From contig DASC01000015.1 of NCBI GenBank assembly GCA_002503595.1, positions 4,047 to 17,700 of the forward strand: 13,654 nt of DNA, in the 5' to 3' direction. The notes beneath the pieces were generated by a model. The model was not told where the DNA came from. It saw only the letters and a program-made list of their open reading frames with translations, and searched no databases. This stretch comes from Candidatus Methanogaster sp. UBA203. Lineage in GTDB: Archaea; Halobacteriota; Methanosarcinia; Methanosarcinales; Methanogasteraceae. Each line of letters opens with the position of its first letter. The stretch's first letter is position 1. The position numbers and the translations under genes are program-made. This document shows, in pieces, positions 8,055 to 13,654 of the stretch.

Positions 8055-9839
8055 ATGGGAAGTAGTGAACTTGTGAGCCGGATAAAAGAGATTGTCAGCA
8101 CCAAGGATGTTGTGTACGATCTTGAACCTTATGATCTTGGGAAGCATGGGGTCCTTGTCGATGACCGGATTCCGGACGGATATACCAAGATTGATCGATA
8201 CTGGGTGGATGAGCCGTATGCGTTTGTGCTGGTTCTGTACGACACCGCGAAGAAAGTTCCGGTGTATACGGTGGTCGAACCCTCGCTGACGCCATTTGAG
8301 AAGACCCTGCTCATGCGGTTGTACGAGGACCTTTCTGACGTGCTTACGCTTGATGATGTCGAGTTTGCAGAGGCGAACGCGAGGCAATTTGACGAAGGGA
8401 TTGTAGAGGAGATTCTTGAGGGAAATGGCGGGAACGGTGGCGCGCAGGTCGCTACCGAGGATGCTGGTGAGGATAATGAGCAGTTCGAGGAACTGGTTGA
8501 CGCGCTGTTTGTGGACGCAGGCACTGGTGAAAACGGCACGGGATTCGATATCGACCTCGTCAAGAGCCGGATTCTGCAGAGGAAAGCGCTGGAGTTGCTT
8601 GGTTACTACTCGATAGAGTTAAGTCAGCGCTCCACTCACAAAATCCTTCACTTTCTCAATAGAAACTATGTCGGGTACGGGAAGCTGGATGCGATGCTTA
8701 AGGATCCCCACATCGAGGATATTTCCTGTGATGGCGTCGGTATTCCCATATTCATATATCATACAGTATATAAAAATATAGAGACAAACCTAACGTTTAA
8801 TGAAGACTACTTAAACTCATTCGTGATCCAGCTCGTGCAGCGTGGCGGCAAACACATCTCGATCGGTAGCCCGATGGTCAACGCAACACTGCCGGACGGA
8901 TCGCGGCTACAGGCAACGCTTGGCAAGGAAGTGACCACGAGAGGCAGTTCATTCACGATTCGAAGGTTTAAAGAGGACCCGTTTACTCCGGTGGACATGC
9001 TCAACTTTGGAACATGCTCAAGCGAGATGCTTGCATATTTCTGGCTTGCGATCGAGAACAACAAGAGTATGATCCTTGCCGGCGGCACAGCATCCGGAAA
9101 GACCTCCGCACTAAACGCGGTCTCCATGTTCATACCACCGATAGCAAAGGTCGTCTCCATCGAGGATACCAGAGAACTGACCCTGCACCACGAGAACTGG
9201 ATCGCAGGCGTCACAAGAGAGTCGACCATCGCTCATGAGGGCGTGAGCGAGATCAATATGTTCGAACTCCTCAAAGCAGCGCTCAGGCAGCGTCCCGAGT
9301 ACATCCTTGTCGGGGAGGTGCGCGGCGAGGAAGCGCTAACGCTCTTTCAGGCGATGTCCACAGGACACACCACATACTCAACGATGCACGCCGCAGACAT
9401 CGAGACACTCTTAAACCGGCTTCAGGGCGAGCCCATCAACGTGCCGCATGCGATGCTGCAGGCACTAAACATCGTAAGCATCCAGATGCAGACATACATC
9501 GGAAATGAGCGCGTCAGGCGGACGAAGACGCTTCTTGAGATCACAGGGCTTGACCAGAGAACCGGCGGCGTAAGGATCAATGACCTGTACACATGGGATC
9601 CTGCGAAAGACGCATTCGAGTACTCAGGCAACTCTTATGTGCTGGACCAGATCAGGGAGGAGCGCGGATGGACAAATAGCCAACTGAGAGACGCATTAGC
9701 AGAACGCAAAGATATCCTTGAATACATGGTTGAGAAGAATATCAACAATTACAAGGAGATCTCCCATATCGTCCAGCGATATGCCCTCGATCCCGATGTG
9801 GTATTGTCAGAAGTCAGGGGACTGGGTCTCGGATACTGA
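8055..9839 (+). CDS. Type IV pilus/archaeal secretion ATPase (GspE/VirB11/ArlI family)
   Basis: 594 aa, a hexameric-type cytoplasmic ATPase that powers assembly of pilus-like fibres. Residues 1-110 are a family-specific N-domain, about 115-165 a very acidic Gly/Glu-rich linker, about 180-330 the N-terminal half of the motor (DISCDGVGIPIFIYH; GSRLQATLG) and about 335-500 the RecA-like core. Visible motifs are Walker A GGTASGKTS (K349, T350), the Asp box SIEDTREL, Walker B ILVGEVRGEEA (E421) and the His box GHTTYSTMHA (438-446). All catalytic residues appear present. About 90 residues follow the core. ATG 8055 has no Shine-Dalgarno site and may be leaderless. Archaeal genes of this kind are usually followed by a TadC/ArlJ-type membrane platform gene; none follows here. 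The divergent KaiC-like and pilin-like genes are its likely partners. I am confident of the family, not of the particular machine. Confidence 0.95.
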   Translation: MGSSELVSRIKEIVSTKDVVYDLEPYDLGKHGVLVDDRIPDGYTKIDRYWVDEPYAFVLVLYDTAKKVPVYTVVEPSLTPFEKTLLMRLYEDLSDVLTLDDVEFAEANARQFDEGIVEEILEGNGGNGGAQVATEDAGEDNEQFEELVDALFVDAGTGENGTGFDIDLVKSRILQRKALELLGYYSIELSQRSTHKILHFLNRNYVGYGKLDAMLKDPHIEDISCDGVGIPIFIYHTVYKNIETNLTFNEDYLNSFVIQLVQRGGKHISIGSPMVNATLPDGSRLQATLGKEVTTRGSSFTIRRFKEDPFTPVDMLNFGTCSSEMLAYFWLAIENNKSMILAGGTASGKTSALNAVSMFIPPIAKVVSIEDTRELTLHHENWIAGVTRESTIAHEGVSEINMFELLKAALRQRPEYILVGEVRGEEALTLFQAMSTGHTTYSTMHAADIETLLNRLQGEPINVPHAMLQALNIVSIQMQTYIGNERVRRTKTLLEITGLDQRTGGVRINDLYTWDPAKDAFEYSGNSYVLDQIREERGWTNSQLRDALAERKDILEYMVEKNINNYKEISHIVQRYALDPDVVLSEVRGLGLGY

Positions 9840-9845
9840 AGCACG

Positions 9846-9874
9846 GGATTTAACCGCTGAATACGTTAGCAAAG
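9846..9874 (+). repeat. Degenerate intergenic repeat, copy A
   Basis: The segment starting GGGATTTAACCGCTGAATAC and ending in GTTAGCAAA resembles 11319-11348 (GGAATTTAACCGCGAAATTG followed by CGTTAGCGAA). The copies share ATTTAACCGC and GTTAGC with small differences and a one-base length offset between. Both lie shortly downstream of plus-strand genes (about 6 and 40 bases after the stop codons). They look like decayed copies of a dispersed intergenic repeat. Confidence 0.45.
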
Positions 9875-9886
9875 CCGTTGGCAGCG

Positions 9887-9917
9887 CGCAGAGGACTCGG
9901 GGAAAAGGGGCTCTGCG
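9887..9917 (+). terminator. Candidate hairpin downstream of secretion ATPase gene
   Basis: CGCAGAG at 9887-9893 and CTCTGCG at 9911-9917 form a perfect 7-bp stem around a 17-base purine-rich loop, 48 bases after the stop codon. No strong T-run follows immediately (the nearest is TTTAATTT), so terminator function is uncertain. A second small hairpin, ATGCC-ATAA-GGCAT, lies at 10002-10015. Apart from these, the repeat-like segment at 9846-9874 and the ftsZ promoter, I see no gene or RNA in the 287-base gap 9840-10126. Confidence 0.3.
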
Positions 9918-10076
9918 TACTCATCGGGGTTTAATTTCCTGTTTGGTTGCGGCTTGTTTGGATTATGCCTGCAAATGTGGCGGCTTTTTGGGCATCGGTC
10001 AATGCCATAAGGCATGGCAGCCCCACCACCCCGCAAACTATATATGTGATTAATATCAATCCTATTTAGGCATCTA

Positions 10077-10120
10077 CTATATAAAACGGGGATGCAAAAC
10101 GCATAGAATGTCATGAGGGG
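10077..10120 (+). promoter_or_regulatory. ftsZ promoter TATA box and ribosome-binding site
   Basis: CTATATAAAA at 10077-10086 is a good archaeal TATA box; transcription would start about 25 bases on, near 10105-10110. GAGGGG at 10115-10120 sits 6 bases before ATG 10127 and fixes the ftsZ start. A second A/T-rich TATA-like site (ACTATATAT, near 10037-10045) lies farther upstream and could be an additional promoter. Confidence 0.65.
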
Positions 10121-10126
10121 ACGGAA

Positions 10127-11278
10127 ATGCAAACAATTGTAAACAACGCACTAGGGTACACTGAGAAGGAAGACCTGTATCGGCAATTCAACGATGAGAA
10201 AGGGGAGTTCGCTGATGCAGAGCTACTTGGAACGCCACGCATACTGATCGTCGGTTGCGGTGGCGCAGGGAATAATACATCGACCAGAATGCATGACATC
10301 GGCATCGATGGCGTGGATATCATCGCAATCAATACCGATAAGCAGGATCTGGATCGATGCAGGGCTGATAAGAAGATCCTGGTCGGCAAATCGATCACGC
10401 GGGGTCTTGGAGCGGGAGGAGATCCTGACGTCGGGAGGCGGGCTGCCGAACTTGCGCGCGGAACGCTGAGCGAGGTTCTTACAGAGTCTGATCTGGTCTT
10501 TGTCACTGCTGGTATGGGTGGCGGCACAGGCACAGGGGTTGCACCGGTGGTCGCTGATATCGCACGGGAGTGTGGCGCAATCGTTGTTGGGATGGTGTCC
10601 ACGCCGTTTCACGTGGAACGTGCCCGCGCCATCAAGGCAGAGACCGGGCTTCAGGAGTTAAGTGACGCTGCGCACACGGTGATCGCGCTCGATAACAACC
10701 GTCTGCTCAACTACGTGCCGAATCTGCCGATGAGACAGGCGTTTTCAGTGATGGATCAGTTGATCTCCGAGACCGTCAAGGGCATATCTGATACGATTAC
10801 ACAGGACTCGCTGATAAACCTCGATTATGCTGACATGAGGACGGTTATGAACTGCGGGGGGGTTGCAGTAATGCTCTTTGGCGAGTCGAAGACGCGGGAC
10901 AAGTCGAGCGATGTGGTCCGTTCGGCACTGAACCACCCGCTGCTGGACGTTGATTACAGGGGCGCTACCGGGTGCCTCGTGCATATCACAGGCGGACCTG
11001 ACCTCACGCTTAAGGAAGCGGAGGAGATCGCAAGCTCACTCACGTACGAATTAAGCTCACATGCGAATGTGATCTGGGGCGCAAGGATCGCGGAAGAGTA
11101 CGAAGGCGGCGTGCGTGTGATGGCAATCATGACCGGCGTCGAGTCGGCACAGATACTCGGGCAGGCACAGCAGCAGCGTGTCCCGATCCGCTCGGTGGAG
11201 GGCGAAATAAAACAGATGGAACCGATGCCAGTGATTGGCAGAGGTCACAGGGGACCGATCATCGAATATATTCGATGA
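10127..11278 (+). CDS. ftsZ: Cell division GTPase FtsZ (FtsZ2-like)
   Basis: 383 aa. FtsZ is a tubulin-like GTPase that polymerises at midcell and scaffolds division. The start agrees with a GAGGGG site. Residues 1-35 are a short variable tail; RILIVGCGGAGNN opens the nucleotide-binding domain, INTDKQDL and GKSITRGLGAGGDP follow, and the tubulin signature GGGTGTG is at 131-137. The T7 loop is present as NLDYAD, providing the catalytic Asp, and the C-domain runs through GATGCLVHITGGPDLTL and ANVIWGARI. After about residue 355 comes a short C-terminal tail ending GPIIEYIR. The motifs VGKS(I/L)T, MNxGGVAVML and NHPLLDVDYRG match what I recall of archaeal FtsZ2 rather than FtsZ1, but this is from memory. 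It has its own promoter and T-run terminator and seems monocistronic. No sepF is visible beside it. Confidence 0.97.
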   Translation: MQTIVNNALGYTEKEDLYRQFNDEKGEFADAELLGTPRILIVGCGGAGNNTSTRMHDIGIDGVDIIAINTDKQDLDRCRADKKILVGKSITRGLGAGGDPDVGRRAAELARGTLSEVLTESDLVFVTAGMGGGTGTGVAPVVADIARECGAIVVGMVSTPFHVERARAIKAETGLQELSDAAHTVIALDNNRLLNYVPNLPMRQAFSVMDQLISETVKGISDTITQDSLINLDYADMRTVMNCGGVAVMLFGESKTRDKSSDVVRSALNHPLLDVDYRGATGCLVHITGGPDLTLKEAEEIASSLTYELSSHANVIWGARIAEEYEGGVRVMAIMTGVESAQILGQAQQQRVPIRSVEGEIKQMEPMPVIGRGHRGPIIEYIR

Positions 11279-11283
11279 TCCCT

Positions 11284-11297
11284 ATTTTTTTATTTTG
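11284..11297 (+). terminator. T-run terminator of ftsZ
   Basis: A run of seven T then ATTTTG (11285-11296) begins 7 bases after the ftsZ stop codon. T-rich tracts without a strong stem are typical archaeal terminators. Confidence 0.6.
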
Positions 11298-11318
11298 TGA
11301 TTAATTGGGTCACAGCAG

Positions 11319-11348
11319 GGAATTTAACCGCGAAATTGCGTTAGCGAA
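11319..11348 (+). repeat. Degenerate intergenic repeat, copy B
   Basis: This is the second copy of the segment at 9846-9874, sharing ATTTAACCGC and GTTAGC. It lies downstream of ftsZ, between the T-run and the 62-base near-palindrome. No gene overlaps it. Confidence 0.45.
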
Positions 11349-11387
11349 TCGTACTTACTCGAGTATTGTGTGGATATCTACATATAA

Positions 11388-11449
11388 AACCACGAGATTA
11401 CACAAGATTAACACAGAAATCTTGTGGAAATCTGTGTAATCTCGTGGTT
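11388..11449. repeat. 62-base near-palindrome between convergent genes
   Basis: Two perfect 17-base inverted arms, AACCACGAGATTACACA (11388-11404) and TGTGTAATCTCGTGGTT (11433-11449), enclose 28 bases that can continue pairing: GATT 11406-11409 with AATC 11429-11432, and CACA 11412-11415 with TGTG 11423-11426 (one bulge, one 2-base mismatch). The whole could fold into a long hairpin on either strand. Its place between the ends of ftsZ and the PmbA gene fits a bidirectional terminator, but the sequence also resembles dispersed intergenic repeats with CACGAGATTACAC-type units. No coding capacity. The rest of the 240-base intergenic region (11279-11518) has a 12-base palindrome CGAACATGTTCG at 11466-11477. 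Confidence 0.75.
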
Positions 11450-11518
11450 CCTACCACCGAGTACCCGAACATGTTCGAAAACATAACGATAGAGGATCAT
11501 ATCGACCCCCTCCGCAGG

Positions 11519-12826
11519 TTACCCGATGACCTGCATATCAGGAACGTGCAGCGTCGGAACGACGATCCCTCCGACAGCACGGGGGTCTGCTCCGGCGCCA
11601 TCGATGTTTTTGAGCATATCAAAGATATTTCCAGCGATCATAAGCGATTTTATCGGTTGCTTGACCTCCCCATTCTCTATCACAAAAGAATTTCTGGCTT
11701 CTATCGAGAAATCCCCTGAATACTGGTTTGCAGTGTGTGCGCCGATCACCGAGTGGACGAGCACTCCATTCTGCATCTCTGCGACTATATCGCTTGGCGG
11801 ATACTCGATTACAAGATTGCGCACATCGATAGATGGCGTTGTATCGTACCCGGAGCGTTGCGCATTTCCTGTGCTTACAAGGTCTACCTTCCCTGCCGTG
11901 TACGCGTCATGCAGATGGTTTTTGAGGATTCCGTCTTCGATTATGGCGGTCTTTTGCGAGGGTGTGCCCTCGTCATCGGTTTGCGCTGTTCCGATCCCAC
12001 CAGTGCGCAATCCGTCGTCGCATATCGTAAGTTCACCTGCCGCAACCTCTGCCCCGACTTGGGAGAGCATCGACCTGCCTTTCTGCACGTTATCGGCACT
12101 CAGGGATGGTATAAAAGTATATTCAAGGATGTCAGCGATCGCAAGCGGGCAGAACAGCACCGCAGTCCTCGCAGTCTCTATTTTTCCGCCGTGCAAGGAT
12201 TGTTTTGCAAGTTCGCCTGCACGCTTTCCGATCTCGTACGTGTCGATGTCAAGGTTCCTTGAGATGTCGAACTCGTAAGCAGTGCCTATGCCTGACCCGT
12301 CCTTCACGATGCACTCGATCGATGCGGCAATCGAGGTCCCCTCTTCGGTATGCTCGATGCCGTTCGTGTTTACGATGTACCCGGTTCCTGTTGAGACCGC
12401 AAGCCCGCCCGACGTTGGAACCGCGCCTGCTGATGTAACGCCGCGAATCAGATCGGCAGCCAGTTCGACGCATTCGGAGAGCTCGATCTCTGCAAGTTTC
12501 CGATCGAAGACGCCATGGACCGCGGGGTACGAGCCTTGATGCGGGAGACTGTTCCAGTCAGGGTCCGGCTGGGATGCGCGGGCTGACCTCACAGCAAGCA
12601 GGGACGCCTCTTCGATGCGGTCCTCGCGATTTGTGCTTGAGAACCCGACAGCACCTGAGACGATGGCACGGATACCGATCCCTCGTGCAAACGATTCTCT
12701 GGCATACTCGATATGCTCAAGTTTGGTGTTGATGCTGACCGACCGGTCTGTTATGCAGTACGCCTCGACTTCGTCAGCACCACTGCTGCGTGCATACCCA
12801 ATCGCCTGTGATGCGAGCGGGATCAT
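11519..12826 (-). CDS. pmbA: PmbA/TldE-family protein (TldD/PmbA superfamily)
   Basis: 435 aa, the usual length of the family. In bacteria TldD and TldE (PmbA) form a heterodimeric metalloprotease that cleaves unfolded peptides and matures peptide antibiotics; only TldD carries the HExxxH zinc motif. I find no HExxxH here, and the C-terminus (GDFSIEARNSFVIENGEV, then SLMIAGNIFDMLKNI) is typical of the PmbA/TldE side. The N-terminal half has GIGIRAIVSGAVGFSSTN (about 49-66), also characteristic. An archaeal partner TldD would be expected, but none lies in the window. It follows the 99-aa acidic gene with a 6-base gap; GGGGA at the end of that gene may serve as ribosome-binding site for ATG 12826. 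No signal peptide, so probably cytoplasmic. Its substrate in this organism is unknown. Confidence 0.93.
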   Translation of the reverse strand: MIPLASQAIGYARSSGADEVEAYCITDRSVSINTKLEHIEYARESFARGIGIRAIVSGAVGFSSTNREDRIEEASLLAVRSARASQPDPDWNSLPHQGSYPAVHGVFDRKLAEIELSECVELAADLIRGVTSAGAVPTSGGLAVSTGTGYIVNTNGIEHTEEGTSIAASIECIVKDGSGIGTAYEFDISRNLDIDTYEIGKRAGELAKQSLHGGKIETARTAVLFCPLAIADILEYTFIPSLSADNVQKGRSMLSQVGAEVAAGELTICDDGLRTGGIGTAQTDDEGTPSQKTAIIEDGILKNHLHDAYTAGKVDLVSTGNAQRSGYDTTPSIDVRNLVIEYPPSDIVAEMQNGVLVHSVIGAHTANQYSGDFSIEARNSFVIENGEVKQPIKSLMIAGNIFDMLKNIDGAGADPRAVGGIVVPTLHVPDMQVIG

Positions 12827-12832
12827 CGAGGA

Positions 12833-13132
12833 TCAGTCCCCAAAACAACCGATCCGCTCATCGAATACATCAAAGAGGTATTTCTCCGCACGCCGCACGG
12901 TCTCGAGGTCGCCCCTGAGCACGATCATTGCCATATCGAAGAGCTCGCCCTCCTCGACCGACCCGCTGGATGTCTTGGCATGCGGTTCGAGATCGAACTC
13001 CGATATCAGTTCCTGTATCAGGGTCACCGGAACACCTGGTGGGATTACGAGGTCGTACAAGCCCTCCTGTTCCTCTGCGAGTTCCTCCTCCTCGCCGAGT
13101 AAATCTTCAATTCCCAGTACTTTTTCGCTCAA
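12833..13132 (-). CDS. Small acidic protein of unknown function
   Basis: 99 aa, initiated at TTG 13132; an in-frame TGA four codons upstream and no early ATG leave no better start, and GGTGAT lies about 8 bases before it. Residues 8-27 are strongly acidic (EDLLGEEEELAEEQE), followed by a compact region: LYDLVIPPGVPVTLIQELI, a middle Ser/Glu stretch, then MAMIVLRGDLETVRRAEKYLFDVF, which reads as beta strand plus helix, suggesting a small alpha/beta domain. I do not recognise the family. It sits 12 bases after the flavin-barrel gene and 6 bases before the pmbA-like gene, so it is in the same transcript. A partner or regulator role for one of these is possible, but nothing in the sequence shows it. 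Confidence 0.78.
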   Translation of the reverse strand: MSEKVLGIEDLLGEEEELAEEQEGLYDLVIPPGVPVTLIQELISEFDLEPHAKTSSGSVEEGELFDMAMIVLRGDLETVRRAEKYLFDVFDERIGCFGD

Positions 13133-13144
13133 ATCAGATCACCA

Positions 13145-13555
13145 TCACGCTATGCGTTTTCCTGCATCCGGCCCATACATCGCGTCGTATACCTCTTCGA
13201 CGTGCATGACAACCGCGGCTTTTGATGGCAGTGCTTTGCTCTTGGCATGAACCCATGCTGTCACATCCTCGTACACCGGACCCTCTGTCACGATCTCGAC
13301 CCTGCCCTTGACCTGGAACGACTTCTTGCCGTCATAGCCGACAATCGAGACCTGCGGATTCGCTTCCATGTTTGCTGCGGTCTTGTCAAAGAAGTTGTCT
13401 GCGATCTGGATCGTCTCGTCATCCACGATCCTTAAGAATCCGACGAAGATCACGTTCGGCTTGCCGTCCAGATCCGCGGTGGCAACCGGAACCGGGCTTT
13501 GCTTGTTTATAACTTCCTGTACCTCTGGTGGCATTTTGACCATATCAATCACCAT
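13145..13555 (-). CDS. Pyridoxamine 5'-phosphate oxidase-like FMN-binding split-barrel protein
   Basis: 136 aa from ATG 13555. The pattern VIxxxSPVPVATADLDGKPNV, then FVGFLRIVDDETIQIADNFF, KTAANMEANPQVSIVGYD and SFQVKGRVEIVTEGPVYED is that of small flavin-binding split-barrel proteins, which usually bind FMN or F420 as homodimers. The substrate cannot be told from sequence, and true pyridoxamine phosphate oxidase activity should not be assumed. A longer frame opens at 13627, but the TATA box at 13577-13583 lies inside it and is centred 25 bases before ATG 13555, so I take 13555 (leaderless) as the start; ATG 13543, preceded by GGTGAT, is the alternative. It is the first gene of an operon with the acidic 99-aa protein and the pmbA-like gene. 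Confidence 0.9.
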   Translation of the reverse strand: MVIDMVKMPPEVQEVINKQSPVPVATADLDGKPNVIFVGFLRIVDDETIQIADNFFDKTAANMEANPQVSIVGYDGKKSFQVKGRVEIVTEGPVYEDVTAWVHAKSKALPSKAAVVMHVEEVYDAMYGPDAGKRIA

Positions 13556-13576
13556 CTTCGACTCTAACCGCCGTGG

Positions 13577-13583
13577 TATAAAG
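13577..13583 (-). promoter_or_regulatory. TATA box of the flavin-barrel/pmbA operon
   Basis: On the minus strand this reads CTTTATA, centred 25 bases before ATG 13555, the usual archaeal TATA-to-start distance. This implies a leaderless mRNA or, if ATG 13543 is used, a leader of about 12 bases. From 13584 to the right edge I see no supported gene. Confidence 0.55.
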
Positions 13584-13654
13584 GTTTGTGTCGGGGGACA
13601 CTGTCTAAAAATCAAGTGATTTATCACCGCGGTCTGCGAAGCAGCGCCGAAGGC

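Noticed and set aside
8129..8563. Minus-strand open frame of 144 codons rich in Ser and Pro
   Set aside because: It is the antisense of the acidic Gly/Glu linker of the secretion ATPase, which automatically gives a Ser/Pro-rich translation.
9718..10053. Plus-strand open frame of 111 codons overlapping the end of the secretion ATPase gene
   Set aside because: It starts well inside a clear gene in another frame, has no ribosome-binding site or domain-like sequence, and runs through the repeat and hairpins.
11466..11477. Perfect palindrome CGAACATGTTCG, similar to a Gram-positive LexA box
   Set aside because: It lies between the 3' ends of convergent genes, not at a promoter, and archaea lack LexA; it is probably chance or part of a termination structure.
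11366..11719. Plus-strand open frame of 117 codons after ftsZ
   Set aside because: It passes through the near-palindrome and then reads antisense to the conserved C-terminus of the pmbA-like gene; no family features.
13556..13627. A 24-residue N-terminal extension of the flavin-barrel protein
   Set aside because: The TATA box lies inside it, the extension does not look like the family's N-terminus, and ATG 13555 is at the correct promoter distance.
13611..13654. Possible third repeat copy or RNA gene at the right edge
   Set aside because: Only a short ATTTATCACCGC resemblance and a small GTGAT/ATCAC stem are visible before the window ends; too little to call.

Overview
The window looks like chromosome from a euryarchaeal-type archaeon, possibly a methanogen or ANME relative, although the lineage is only inferred. 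Supporting signs are an FtsZ closest in recalled motifs to archaeal FtsZ2, an archaeal GspE/VirB11-type secretion ATPase, RAD55/KaiC-like ATPases, proteins with archaeal pilin-like N-termini and dense N-glycosylation sequons, a PmbA/TldE homologue, and TATA-box promoters. I see eleven genes, one of them cut by the left edge. There are no rRNA or tRNA genes, no CRISPR array and no transposase.

Left two thirds (1-9839): a divergent surface-apparatus locus. A short region at 7979-8054 separates a plus-strand type IV pilus/secretion ATPase (8055-9839) from a minus-strand run of six closely packed genes. In transcription order these are a RecA/KaiC-like protein with a degenerate P-loop (7978-7109), a KaiC-like ATPase with an intact P-loop (7121-6396), three tandem paralogues of about 445-464 aa with pilin-like N-termini (6448-5060, 5044-3707, 3690-2296), and a large surface protein with a pilin-like N-terminus, two PKD domains and a LamG-like region (2283 to beyond the left edge). 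My inference is that the ATPase and one or both KaiC-like proteins form the cytoplasmic motor or regulator, comparable in logic to ArlI/ArlH of the archaellum. The four pilin-like proteins would be the exported, glycosylated surface products. The membrane platform partner (ArlJ/TadC) is not in the window.

Middle (9840-11518): a non-coding gap of 287 bases carrying hairpins, a degenerate repeat and the ftsZ promoter, then ftsZ on the plus strand. After it comes a 240-base convergent intergenic region holding a T-run terminator, a second copy of the degenerate repeat and a 62-base near-palindrome.

Right end (11519-13654): a minus-strand operon of a pyridoxamine 5'-phosphate oxidase-like flavin-barrel protein, a 99-aa acidic protein of unknown function starting at TTG, and a PmbA/TldE-family protein. 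It is read from a TATA box at 13577-13583. The last ~70 bases contain no gene I can support.
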